From the NCBI GenBank assembly GCA_900105225.1, contig LT629764.1, positions 4,484,501 through 4,548,500 on the forward strand: DNA of 64,000 nucleotides, given 5' to 3'. Positions within the stretch are counted from its first letter, which is position 1; each line of letters starts with the position of its first letter. Positions 45,218 through 53,828 of this stretch are shown here, piece by piece. The DNA comes from Paenibacillaceae bacterium GAS479. Lineage in GTDB: Bacteria; Bacillota; Bacilli; Paenibacillales; Paenibacillaceae. A program made the translations under genes and the position numbers. The notes below the pieces were generated by a model. It was given only the letters and a program-made list of their open reading frames with translations. It ran no database searches and was not told where the DNA came from.

Positions 45218-46027
45218 ATGGAGCGAATCGAGCTTTGGCCGAACGGAGCCCCGGGGGCGCTAGGTAATGAAGAGGAGGACCGTCCGCATCTGCTGCGCTT
45301 TCCCGCTGAAGGCGGCACTGCTCGTGGTGCTGTTATCGTATGCCCAGGCGGAGGATATGCGATGCGGGCGGCGCATGAAGCGGGCCCGGTAGCAGAGTGG
45401 TATCGCTCAAAAGGCTTTCACACCTTCGTACTGCATTATCGTGTTGCGCCTTATATGTACCCGATTGCGCTTCAGGATGCGCAGCGGGCAATCCGCCTTG
45501 TGCGGCATAATGCGGAGGAGTGGGGAGTGGATGCGCAGCGGATTGCGCTACTCGGTTTCTCGGCGGGAGGCCATTTGGCCGCTAGTGCCGGCACGCTGTT
45601 CAATGATGGCGACCCGTTCGCCGAGGACCCGATCAGTCGTCTTGGCTGCCGACCGGACGCTCTGATTTTATGCTACCCTGTCATCAGCATGAGAGATAAG
45701 GTTGTGCATGCCGGTTCGCGCAGGCTGCTGCTTGGGGAGGAGCCGGATGCTGATCTGGTGGCGCTGCTGAGCGCCGATGAGCAGGTGAATCGGGATACAC
45801 CGTCAACATTCATTTGGCATACGGCTGAGGATGCTGCAGTTCCCGTCTCCAATAGCCTTCGTTTTGCGGCGGCACTGGCTGCGCACGAAGTCTCGTTTGA
45901 TCTGCATATCTATCAAAAAGGTCAGCACGGTATCGGGCTGGCGCTCGATGACCGGCGTGCCGGGGGCTGGAGCGAGCTGTCGGCGAGTTGGCTCGAGGAT
46001 CAAGGCTGGCTGGGCAGCGTCGACTGA
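45218..46027 (+). CDS. Alpha/beta hydrolase, acetyl-esterase-like
   Basis: 269 aa. VIVCPGGGYAMRAAHE holds the oxyanion HGG-like loop, LLGFSAGGHLAAS the nucleophile serine, and GQHGIGLA the catalytic histidine, as in carbohydrate or xylan acetyl esterases of the BD-FAE group. No signal peptide, so cytoplasmic. ATG 45218 has AAAAGGAG (45201-45208) 9 nt before it; ATG 45212 is only 3 nt away. Terminator at 46043. Confidence 0.85.
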   Translation: MERIELWPNGAPGALGNEEEDRPHLLRFPAEGGTARGAVIVCPGGGYAMRAAHEAGPVAEWYRSKGFHTFVLHYRVAPYMYPIALQDAQRAIRLVRHNAEEWGVDAQRIALLGFSAGGHLAASAGTLFNDGDPFAEDPISRLGCRPDALILCYPVISMRDKVVHAGSRRLLLGEEPDADLVALLSADEQVNRDTPSTFIWHTAEDAAVPVSNSLRFAAALAAHEVSFDLHIYQKGQHGIGLALDDRRAGGWSELSASWLEDQGWLGSVD

Positions 46028-46042
46028 CCCGATTAATTCGTT

Positions 46043-46078
46043 AAGGCTGTTCCGGAATGGTGCGGAACGGCTTTTTTT
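46043..46078 (+). terminator. Terminator after the esterase gene
   Basis: GGCTGTTCCG pairs with CGGAACGGC(T), followed by seven T. Confidence 0.85.
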
Positions 46079-46108
46079 GGCTAAAGGAAAAGGGAGGGAG
46101 CAGAAAAG

Positions 46109-46142
46109 TTGACGAGAGTATTTAAATTGCATACAATTAAAA
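46109..46142 (+). promoter_or_regulatory. Glutathione peroxidase promoter with OhrR-like operator
   Basis: TTGACG (46109-46114), 17 bp, TACAAT (46132-46137). The -10 is inside a nearly perfect dyad with core AATTGCATACAATT (46125-46138). It closely resembles the Bacillus OhrR operator core (AATTGTATACAATT), suggesting control by an organic-peroxide sensor of the MarR/OhrR family. Confidence 0.7.
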
Positions 46143-46175
46143 TAGAGTTAACAACTTTGGAAGCGGTGATGCGGA

Positions 46176-46670
46176 ATGTCAATCTACGATATCGAGATCG
46201 AAACAGCCAAGGGAGAGAGGACCTCCCTCGCGCCATATCGGGGCAAAGTGATGTTGATTGTGAACACGGCGACTAAGTGTGGTCTCGCTCCGCAATTCGA
46301 TGGATTGGAAAGGCTTCATCAGACATATAAGGACAAGGGGCTTGCTGTACTGGGTTTCCCATGCGGGCAATTCGCCAATCAGGAGCCGGGAGATAACGAG
46401 CAGATTCAGGAGGCATGCAAGATTAACTTCGGTGTCACCTTCCCGCTCTATTCCAAAGTGGACGTAAACGGCGCCAATGCCCATCCTCTGTTCGATTTCT
46501 TGAAGAGTAAGTCCAAAGGTTTTCTCGGCACGAAGGCGATAAAGTGGAATTTCACTAAGTTCCTCGTTGATCAAAATGGTCGAATCGTTAAGCGTTTTGC
46601 GCCGACTGACACACCTGAAAAGATCGAGAGCCATATCGTCAAGCTGCTGAACGCCGAAGCGTTAGTCTAA
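46176..46670 (+). CDS. Glutathione-peroxidase-like thiol peroxidase
   Basis: 164 aa. NTATKCGLAPQ carries the peroxidatic cysteine (Cys 35) in place of selenocysteine, with FPCGQFANQEPG and IKWNFTKFLVD completing the Gln/Trp catalytic set. In bacteria lacking glutathione such enzymes reduce hydroperoxides using thioredoxin or bacillithiol. Its promoter overlaps an OhrR-like operator, consistent with peroxide induction. Terminator directly downstream. Confidence 0.92.
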   Translation: MSIYDIEIETAKGERTSLAPYRGKVMLIVNTATKCGLAPQFDGLERLHQTYKDKGLAVLGFPCGQFANQEPGDNEQIQEACKINFGVTFPLYSKVDVNGANAHPLFDFLKSKSKGFLGTKAIKWNFTKFLVDQNGRIVKRFAPTDTPEKIESHIVKLLNAEALV

Positions 46671-46700
46671 GCATAAGCGGTCATACAGCCGTAGGTAATG

Positions 46701-46732
46701 CAGCCTGCCCTTCCAGGGGCAGGCTGTTTTTT
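46701..46732 (+). terminator. Terminator after the peroxidase gene
   Basis: CAGCCTGCCC pairs with GGGCAGGCTG around TTCCAG, then TTTTTT. Confidence 0.9.
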
Positions 46733-46788
46733 GCTTGTGAATCTATGATAAACTTGGGGACAGACAACGAGATAGGGAGGAACTACCA

Positions 46789-47778
46789 TTGCTTAGAATT
46801 GGCATTATCGGCTCTAACTTCATTACGGAATCGTTCATTGATGCAGCTCGGAAGGTGTCTGGCCTGCAGCTCGCCGCTCATTATTCCCGCTCAGCGGAGC
46901 GGGGAGCCGAGTTCGCGGACAAGCATGGCATTCCACTGCGTTTTACGAGTTTGGACGAGATGGCGGCGAGTGAAGCGATAGATGCGATTTATATAGCGAG
47001 CCCGAACGCGATGCACGCACCGCAATCGATTGCATTTATGAAGCGAGGCAAGCATGTTTTATGCGAGAAGCCGATTGCTTCGAACAGCCGTGAATTGATG
47101 GAGATGATCGCTGCCTCGCGGGAGCATGGCGTACTGCTGATGGAGGCGATGAAATCTACGTTCGTGCCGAATTTTGCCGCGATTCGCGATAACCTGCACA
47201 AGCTTGGCGAGGTCCGTCAATACTTCGCGTCCTTCTGTCAGTATTCTTCTCGTTATGATCGTTATAAAGCAGGAGAAGTGCTGAATACCTTCAAGCCCGA
47301 TCTATCGAACGGTTCCTTGATGGACATTGGCACGTACTGCATTTATCCGCTCGTCGCGCTATTCGGCAAGCCGGAGCAGGTGCAAGCAAGCGCAGTGATG
47401 CTGGAGTCCGGCGTTGACGGCAGGGGCAGCTTACTGCTGAGCTACAAGGGGATGGAAGCTGTGCTGACTCATTCCAAAATTTCCGATTCCAGCCTGCCGG
47501 CGGAAATCCAAGGGGAAAACGGCGTTATGCTGATCGAGCGGATCAGCCAGCCCGCAAGCGTGCGCCTGCGCTATCGCGACGGACGCCCCGAGGAGGAATT
47601 AACCCGGCCACAGGTGGACAATACGATGTTGTACGAGATCGAGGAATTTGTCCGTCTAGCCGCAGAAGGCAAAACGGAATCGGACATCAACAGCTTTGAA
47701 GTGTCGCTTGCTGTCATGGAAATTATGGATGAAGCGCGCCGCCAAATCGGGCTTGTGTTCCCGGCGGATCGTGATTAA
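46789..47778 (+). CDS. Gfo/Idh/MocA-family oxidoreductase
   Basis: 329 aa. LRIGIIGSNFITESFIDAA is the Rossmann dinucleotide site; IDAIYIASPNAMHAPQ and HVLCEKPIASN are the family signatures, with Lys in EKP as catalytic residue. NAD(P)-dependent sugar or inositol-type dehydrogenase; substrate unknown. The start is TTG 46789, supported by GGGAGG (46775-46780) 8 nt before it and the absence of an earlier ATG. Terminator at 47811. Confidence 0.9.
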   Translation: MLRIGIIGSNFITESFIDAARKVSGLQLAAHYSRSAERGAEFADKHGIPLRFTSLDEMAASEAIDAIYIASPNAMHAPQSIAFMKRGKHVLCEKPIASNSRELMEMIAASREHGVLLMEAMKSTFVPNFAAIRDNLHKLGEVRQYFASFCQYSSRYDRYKAGEVLNTFKPDLSNGSLMDIGTYCIYPLVALFGKPEQVQASAVMLESGVDGRGSLLLSYKGMEAVLTHSKISDSSLPAEIQGENGVMLIERISQPASVRLRYRDGRPEEELTRPQVDNTMLYEIEEFVRLAAEGKTESDINSFEVSLAVMEIMDEARRQIGLVFPADRD

Positions 47779-47810
47779 CGGATGAACTGATGCAACTCAA
47801 ATAATGAGCA

Positions 47811-47853
47811 AGAGCAACTTCATCGCGAGCAGCGATGTAGTTGCTCTTTTTTT
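47811..47853 (+). terminator. Terminator after the Gfo/Idh/MocA gene
   Basis: AGAGCAACTTCATCGC pairs with GCGATGTAGTTGCTCT around GAGCA; a T-run follows. Confidence 0.9.
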
Positions 47854-48058
47854 ATTCTTTTTTTCCAGCTGGATTTTAACGATTCTCACAAATGATGAGC
47901 TGTAAAGGAGCTTAAGCAGGAGGGGACAAAGTATTTGCGTCGCTGTGAAAAATGTCGAAATTCAGGACTTAATACATGTAAAAATTTGGTTGACATTAGC
48001 GATTTCTGGTTCTCAGGAACTCTTTTTAGGAAATTTTTTCACATATAGGCATTTGGGG

Positions 48059-48085
48059 TGTAACTTTTAGGATATCCCATCCGTC
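48059..48085 (+). promoter_or_regulatory. Candidate ECF-sigma promoter of the FtsX/ABC operon
   Basis: TGTAAC (48059-48064), 17 bp, CGTC (48082-48085), the SigX/SigM/SigW-type pattern. The duplicated copy at 55734-55760 keeps both hexamer elements and the spacing while the spacer bases differ. The rest of 47854-48132 contains no gene. Confidence 0.6.
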
Positions 48086-48132
48086 ATTATGAAAAATGAG
48101 AAAGATGAGAAAAGTGAGGGTCGAACTTCAAC

Positions 48133-48966
48133 ATGATCTGGAAAAAGAAGAAAAAAGAGCCATCGGCCCAACCGCCTCCTGAATCAGGAGCTGAGGCGGA
48201 TGTACATGAAGCCGAGATTTCAGCCGATGACGCTGCCAAGCTAGAGTCAGCCGCAGCTGCCGAACTTGCTCCTGAAGCATTCGAAGAAGCAACTGGCGAG
48301 CCGCTGCTCAGCGTCAGCAGTGTACACCGCAGCTTCCCCGCATCAGGAGCGCCGATTCATGTACTTAAGGGAATCACGATGACCGTTCCGCAGCGGCAGA
48401 TTGTTATGCTGAGAGGTCGCTCCGGCTCCGGCAAAACGACGCTGCTCAATTTAATCGGTGGTTTGGATACACCGAGCAAAGGCGAGATTTGGTTCGACGG
48501 GATGCCGATCCATAAGTTAAACGATGATCAGCGGACCGTTATCAGGCGTGAGCGCATGGGCTTTATTTTTCAGGCGTTTGCACTGATGCCGCTGCTCTCT
48601 GCATGGGAGAATGTCGAACTGTCGCTTCGCATGGCGGGAACGCCGCGCGGCGAGTGGAAAGGGCGAGTCGAGCATTGCCTGGAGCTGGTTGGGCTGGAGC
48701 GAAGGATGAAACATCGTCCTTTCGAAATGTCCGGCGGTGAGCAGCAGCGTGTGGCGATCGCCAAAGCTATTGCCCATCGGCCAAAGCTGCTGCTAGCGGA
48801 TGAACCAACAGCGGAGCTGGATAGCCAAATGTCCGCACAGATTATGAATGTTTTTCGCACGATTATTAAAACCGAGGGTGTCACCATCTGTATGACGACC
48901 CACGATCCCACGATTTTGGAGGTTGCCGATCATGTTTACGAAATGGTGGACGGTACGTTCATCTAA
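48133..48966 (+). CDS. MacB/LolD-type ABC transporter ATPase with acidic N-terminal extension
   Basis: 277 aa. Walker A GRSGSGKTT at 95-103, signature MSGGEQQR, Walker B KLLLADEP and H-loop TTHD, like MacB/LolD/FtsE ATPases. An unusual 55-residue N-terminal extension begins MIWKKKKK and continues Ala/Glu-rich. The D-loop region reads TAELDS rather than TGNLDS. First gene of an operon with a lipoprotein adaptor, an FtsX permease, a second ATPase and a binding protein. A wrecked copy of its 5' end is at 55807. Confidence 0.9.
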   Translation: MIWKKKKKEPSAQPPPESGAEADVHEAEISADDAAKLESAAAAELAPEAFEEATGEPLLSVSSVHRSFPASGAPIHVLKGITMTVPQRQIVMLRGRSGSGKTTLLNLIGGLDTPSKGEIWFDGMPIHKLNDDQRTVIRRERMGFIFQAFALMPLLSAWENVELSLRMAGTPRGEWKGRVEHCLELVGLERRMKHRPFEMSGGEQQRVAIAKAIAHRPKLLLADEPTAELDSQMSAQIMNVFRTIIKTEGVTICMTTHDPTILEVADHVYEMVDGTFI

Positions 48967-50026
48967 AAGTGCTGCTGCCCTGCTGCTGGGCTGCTCCCTG
49001 GTATTGTCGAGCGGTTGCTCGCTGCTGCCGGAAGAACAGACAGAGGAGGTGCTGCCGTCCATTGCTCCGCCCCAGATTTCCAAAAAACCGGAGTATGAAG
49101 TGACGACGCAAACGTTGGAAACCCGCGTGGAGGCTACTGGCAAGTTGATCTCGATGCGCGAGGAGACGCTTTATTATACTGTTGATGGCAAACGGCTTAA
49201 GGAATTATACATAAAACCCGGCCAGAAGGTGAAATCGGGCGATCCGATCGCCGCTCTGGACGTTAAGGATTTGCAGAAACAAGTGCGCGACCAGAAATTG
49301 CAGTTCCGCAAGGAAGAGGTTGGCATGAAAGAAACACTTCGCAAAAAAGATGAAATGCCGCCGGTTGATTTCGAGGCTGCGGTCATCGCTTTTGAAGAGA
49401 AGCGCCAAGCGATCAGCGATTTGGAGCTCGAAATCAGCAATGCAACGCTGTACGCCCCGTTCTCTGGCACAGTTGTGCAACTGCCGGTACAGAAGGGCGA
49501 CGCCATTAAGGCGTATGATCCAATCGCCGTCATCGCCGATACGTCACAGCTTGCTCCTGGCATTAAGCTGGATGCCGATGAATTGGAGCAGGTATCGGTC
49601 GGCATGAAGGTAAGCGTTGATATTAATGGTGTCGGCGTAGTAAACGGCAAGATCCGCGCTTTACCGGTGGCGCAGAACGAAGAGGAAGGCAACAACGGTG
49701 GCAATGGCCAGAATGGCGGTATCGGCGGCAACGGCGGTAACAACAAGCCAGAGCGGCCCGAGGACTTCCTGCTTGTGCAGCTCGATAAAGTCCCAGCAAA
49801 CGTCACTCGCGGCACGATGCTCTCGGTTAGCATCATCGTGAAAAGCAAGGAGAACGCAATCGTTATTCCACCTTCGGCGCTGCGCAGCATTGGCTCCCGT
49901 ACCTATGTGCAGGTCGTAGAAGGCGAGACGAAGCGGGAGGTGGACGTAGAGGTTGGCGAGCAAACAGGTACTCTGGTGGAAATTTTAAAGGGCCTGAAGC
50001 CCGGAATGAAAGTGGTGGGCAATTAA
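48932..50026 (+). CDS. Lipoprotein membrane-fusion (HlyD/MacA-like) adaptor
   Basis: 364 aa. Signal peptide with lipobox VLSSGC (Cys near residue 29) predicts a lipid-anchored exported protein. TLETRVEATGKL, then LYIKPGQKVKSGDPIAALD and its mirror ATLYAPFSGTVVQLPVQKGD form the split biotinyl-lipoyl domain around a coiled-coil hairpin; a beta-barrel domain follows, broken by a Gly/Asn-rich loop (49680-49750). ATG 48932 has GGAGG 10 nt before it and overlaps the ATPase gene by 35 bp. It should link the FtsX permease to the cell wall side. Confidence 0.88.
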   Translation: MFTKWWTVRSSKSAAALLLGCSLVLSSGCSLLPEEQTEEVLPSIAPPQISKKPEYEVTTQTLETRVEATGKLISMREETLYYTVDGKRLKELYIKPGQKVKSGDPIAALDVKDLQKQVRDQKLQFRKEEVGMKETLRKKDEMPPVDFEAAVIAFEEKRQAISDLELEISNATLYAPFSGTVVQLPVQKGDAIKAYDPIAVIADTSQLAPGIKLDADELEQVSVGMKVSVDINGVGVVNGKIRALPVAQNEEEGNNGGNGQNGGIGGNGGNNKPERPEDFLLVQLDKVPANVTRGTMLSVSIIVKSKENAIVIPPSALRSIGSRTYVQVVEGETKREVDVEVGEQTGTLVEILKGLKPGMKVVGN

Positions 50027-50027
50027 C

Positions 50028-52940
50028 GTGTTGCTCCTCCGATTCCTGTTCCGCAAAATGTGGAACACCCGCTGGCTGACGCTCAGTTCTCTAGCCGGGC
50101 TTATATTGGCGGTAGCATTCGCGGTCAGTATTCCGATGTATGCGGACGGCTCGCTGAAGCGGGTCGTCACCCAATCGCTGCAAGAGAAGAGCGAGGGGTT
50201 GCCGGCTGGTTCCCTGCTCATGCGCTACAATTCAAGCCCGGGACCTACCAATTTAGAGTCGCTTGGGAATGTAGACAGTTACATCCAGCAAGATGTGCCA
50301 AAGCTGATCGACTTCCCGGCGGATACGAAGACAAGAAGTTATGCGATTCGTAGCACGGACATCACGCCTGAGGATCCGACCAAGGTCAGCGCAAGCGTTA
50401 GCCGCAAGTTCGGGCTGCAGTCGCTCTCTGGTATAGAGGAGAAAGGTGAGCTCGCTCAAGGCCGCTGGTTCGCCCCTGGCAAGGGAGATGGCGGGACGAT
50501 CGAAGCGGTCGTATTGGAAGAGGCGCTTTACCGAGCCGATATGCATATCGGTGACGTGTTCCTTTACCCGGCTTACGGCGGCGGTTCAGATCAAATGCTG
50601 CGTGTGAAGATCGTTGGCGCATTCAAGCCGATTAATGCTTCCGATCCTTTCTGGTACCAGGGGTTGGAAGGGCTGATGAATGCCTTCCTGACGAGTGATT
50701 CTACGATGACCGATGGCATTTTGAAGGATAAAAAGATCCCGTTGCACAGTGGTAGCTGGTACTATGCCTTCGATCTGCGGGAAATCCGCACGAGTGAGCT
50801 CGCGCCACTGACGCGCACGCTGGAGCGGCTGAACATCGAGCTGTACCAGAAGCTCCCTGATACACGCGTCGAAATCAGCTTTGCAACGATTTTACAAGAA
50901 TTCCGCACAACGAGCTTGCAGTTGCAGACACTGCTGTTCACACTGGCGGCGCCGATGATCGCGATGGTGTTCTATTTCATCGCGATGAACGCCCGCCAGT
51001 CACTCGACAAGCAACGCAGCGATATCGCCGTGCTGCGCAGCCGGGGAGCGGGTACGCGCCAGATCATTGGGCTGTACCTGCTTGAAAGCTTGCTGCTTGG
51101 CGGCGCGGCGTTTGTGCTAGGACCGCTGCTCGGCTGGTTCATGGCCAAGAGCATCGGCTCGGCGAACGGCTTCCTGGAGTTCGTCGACCGCAAGTCGATT
51201 CCAGTCGGGTTCACGATGGATGCGATCATCGCTGGCAGCGCGGCTGTATTGCTAGCCGTACTGGCGACAGTAATTCCAGCCGTCATTTATGCCAGAGCTT
51301 CCATCGTCGGTTACAAACAGCAGCTGGCTCGCTCCGATCGCGCTCCGTTTTGGCAGCGCTGGTTTTTGGATGTTGTGCTGCTCGGAGCGAGCGGCTATGG
51401 CTGGTATATGTTCAATGAGCGCCAGCTGCTGACGATCAAAACCGGCATGACAACGGATCAGCTGAATGTGCAGCCATTTCTGTTCTTCGTTCCGGCACTC
51501 GCGATTTTCTCGCTGGGACTGTTTTTCCTAAGATTGTTCCCGTGGCTGCTTCGTCTGTTCAACTGGCTCGGTCGCAAGCTGCTGCCGGTGCCGCTATATC
51601 TGACGCTGACCCAGCTGTCGCGCTCATCGCAAGGCTATTACCCGCTCATGATTTTGTTAATCTTGACGCTTGGCCTCGGTGTCTACAATGCTTCGGCCGC
51701 CCGGACGATCGACTTGAATTCGACGGAACGCACGCTGTATCAGTATGGCACGGATGTTGTTGTTCAGACGGTCTGGTCCGGTACGGCCGAGCTCAAGCCA
51801 TCCCAAGGCAATAACGGTGGCAACGGGGGAGGCTCCGGTGGGAACAACGGAGGTGGATCTGGCGGCAATGGAGGCGGCGGTGCTGGTGGAGGTGGCAACG
51901 GCGGAGGGGGAGGCGGCCAACAGGTTCCTTCCAAGATGCGCTACTCCGAGCCGCCTTTCCAGGTGTTCCGCACGCTTGAGGGCGTTGAAGCCGCAGCTCG
52001 TGTGCTGCAAACCAAGGGCAGCATTGTCGTTTCCGGCCGCTCCGTCGGTCAAGGTACGCTTATGGGGATCGACAATGTCGATTTTGCTAAAGTTGGATGG
52101 TTCCGCGAGGATCTCTTCCCGGTGCATCCGAACAACTATCTTAACAATCTCGGTATTTATGCCGAGGGAGCAGGTGCGCTCGTGCCGTCTGGCATGGCAA
52201 AGAAATATCAGCTGAAGCTCGGGGATACAGTGTCCATTGGCCTCAGCGACGGTATGGTCGATTTCTCTATCGTTGGCATTTTGCCATACTGGCCTTCTCA
52301 GTATCCAGATCAGTCGCCTTTCATCATCGCCAACCTGGATTATATCTATGATCAGGTTCCGCTCATTCCTTACGATGTGTGGCTCAAGATGAAGCCAGGC
52401 GCTAAAGTCGCTCCGCTCATGACTGCGCTACAAAAACAGAATATCGAAATTGCCAGCATCAAGGATGTTCGCACCGAGCTAGTCATACAAAGCAAGCTGC
52501 CTACGCGAGGCGGCGTGTTCGGAATTCTAAGTCTCGGCTTCCTCGTGTCAGTCATCGTTACATTGACAGGTTACATCCTGTACTGGTTCTTCAATCTTTC
52601 CGGGCGCGTCGTGCAGTTCGGCGTCTTGAGGGCGATGGGCTTGTCACGGCGACAGTTAACCGGCATGCTCCTGCTGGAGCAGCTGTTCACCGCAGGATTG
52701 AGCATCGGGCTTGGCGTTATGATCGGCAAGATCGCGAGCCTACTGTTCCTGCCGTTCCTGCAGACGACCGACAATCTGTCAGGCAATGTACCGCCTTTCC
52801 GCGTTGTGTTTAACAGCCAGGATACGCTGCAGCTGTACGTCGTTGTCGGACTGATGATGCTGATTGGTGCGGTGCTGCTGATGCTGCACATCCGCAGACT
52901 GCGGGTGCATCAGGCTGTCAAGATGGGAGAGGAGCGGTAG
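50028..52940 (+). CDS. Large FtsX-like ABC permease
   Basis: 970 aa. An N-terminal membrane segment (LSSLAGLILAVAFAVSIPMY) and ectodomain precede a first FtsX block near residues 300-430 (SDIAVLRSRGAGTRQIIGLYLLESL). More membrane segments, a second ectodomain with a Gly/Asn-rich linker of about 40 residues (51810-51925), and a second FtsX block follow at the C terminus (FGVLRAMGLSRRQLTGMLLLEQL). So two FtsX units are fused in one chain. Start GTG 50028 is 1 bp after the adaptor stop. MacB-type permeases move cargo or transmit force across the envelope instead of importing. Confidence 0.88.
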   Translation: MLLLRFLFRKMWNTRWLTLSSLAGLILAVAFAVSIPMYADGSLKRVVTQSLQEKSEGLPAGSLLMRYNSSPGPTNLESLGNVDSYIQQDVPKLIDFPADTKTRSYAIRSTDITPEDPTKVSASVSRKFGLQSLSGIEEKGELAQGRWFAPGKGDGGTIEAVVLEEALYRADMHIGDVFLYPAYGGGSDQMLRVKIVGAFKPINASDPFWYQGLEGLMNAFLTSDSTMTDGILKDKKIPLHSGSWYYAFDLREIRTSELAPLTRTLERLNIELYQKLPDTRVEISFATILQEFRTTSLQLQTLLFTLAAPMIAMVFYFIAMNARQSLDKQRSDIAVLRSRGAGTRQIIGLYLLESLLLGGAAFVLGPLLGWFMAKSIGSANGFLEFVDRKSIPVGFTMDAIIAGSAAVLLAVLATVIPAVIYARASIVGYKQQLARSDRAPFWQRWFLDVVLLGASGYGWYMFNERQLLTIKTGMTTDQLNVQPFLFFVPALAIFSLGLFFLRLFPWLLRLFNWLGRKLLPVPLYLTLTQLSRSSQGYYPLMILLILTLGLGVYNASAARTIDLNSTERTLYQYGTDVVVQTVWSGTAELKPSQGNNGGNGGGSGGNNGGGSGGNGGGGAGGGGNGGGGGGQQVPSKMRYSEPPFQVFRTLEGVEAAARVLQTKGSIVVSGRSVGQGTLMGIDNVDFAKVGWFREDLFPVHPNNYLNNLGIYAEGAGALVPSGMAKKYQLKLGDTVSIGLSDGMVDFSIVGILPYWPSQYPDQSPFIIANLDYIYDQVPLIPYDVWLKMKPGAKVAPLMTALQKQNIEIASIKDVRTELVIQSKLPTRGGVFGILSLGFLVSVIVTLTGYILYWFFNLSGRVVQFGVLRAMGLSRRQLTGMLLLEQLFTAGLSIGLGVMIGKIASLLFLPFLQTTDNLSGNVPPFRVVFNSQDTLQLYVVVGLMMLIGAVLLMLHIRRLRVHQAVKMGEER

Positions 52941-52943
52941 GCT

Positions 52944-53828
52944 GTGATTGAATGCGAAGGATTGGTGAAAATTTACAAAACCGATGACCTTGAAGTCGTC
53001 GCTCTGCAGGGGCTCAACCTGAGCGTCAAGGACGGCGAGCTGATGGCTATTATCGGCAATAGCGGAAGCGGGAAGTCGACGCTGCTCAACATTCTTGGCG
53101 GTCTTGACCACCCTTCTGCCGGTACTGTACATGTCGGCCCGTGGGATTTGCTGAAAATCACCGATGAGCAGCTGGTCAAGTACAAACGCGAGACGGTTGG
53201 TTTCATTTGGCAGAACAACGCTCGCAATCTGCTGCCGTATTTGTCCGCTCTGGAAAACGTCGAAATGCCGATGATGCTGCGCGGCAAGGTAGATCGGGCC
53301 TACTCCCGCCAATTGCTGGAGTGGGTCGGTCTCAAGGAGAGAATGAACAACAAATTGCATCAGCTCTCTGGGGGTGAACAGCAGCGGGTCGCTATTGCGA
53401 TCTCGTTGTCGAATCGCCCGCAGATGCTGCTAGCCGATGAGCCGACTGGCTCGGTCGACAGCCGCACGAGCGATATGATCATGGATATTTTCCGCACCTT
53501 GAACCGGGAGCTTGGTCTTACGATCGTCATCGTTACTCATGATTTGTCGCTGGCCGGTAAGGTGGACCGGGTTGTGGCGATCCGGGACGGCCTCACGAGC
53601 ACGGAGTTTTTACGGCGTAACACACATTTGGATGACGCTGAGGGCTTCGGCAAGGGAGGGCTTCAAGAAGTGCATGAGGCTTATGCCGTAGTAGACCGTG
53701 CAGGCAGGCTGCAGGTGCCTAAGGAGTATTTGAGCGCCTTGGGCATTACGGGAAAGGCATCGATGGAGTTTGACGGAGAACGCATTATTATTACAAAACC
53801 GAAGCTTTTGGAAGGGGAACAAAAATGA
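52944..53828 (+). CDS. ABC ATPase with C-terminal SpoVT/AbrB-like domain
   Basis: 294 aa. Walker A GNSGSGKST at 38-46, signature LSGGEQQR at 141-148, Walker B MLLADEP, and VTHD H-loop. After the ATPase, residues 246-286 (YAVVDRAGRLQVPKEYLSAL, then KASMEFDGERIII) read as a SpoVT/AbrB-type swapped-hairpin segment, an uncommon addition to a transporter ATPase. Start GTG 52944 just after the permease stop, with GGAGAGGAG before it. The stop overlaps the binding-protein start. The operon thus has two different ATPases, perhaps forming a heterodimer on the fused permease. Confidence 0.85.
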   Translation: MIECEGLVKIYKTDDLEVVALQGLNLSVKDGELMAIIGNSGSGKSTLLNILGGLDHPSAGTVHVGPWDLLKITDEQLVKYKRETVGFIWQNNARNLLPYLSALENVEMPMMLRGKVDRAYSRQLLEWVGLKERMNNKLHQLSGGEQQRVAIAISLSNRPQMLLADEPTGSVDSRTSDMIMDIFRTLNRELGLTIVIVTHDLSLAGKVDRVVAIRDGLTSTEFLRRNTHLDDAEGFGKGGLQEVHEAYAVVDRAGRLQVPKEYLSALGITGKASMEFDGERIIITKPKLLEGEQK

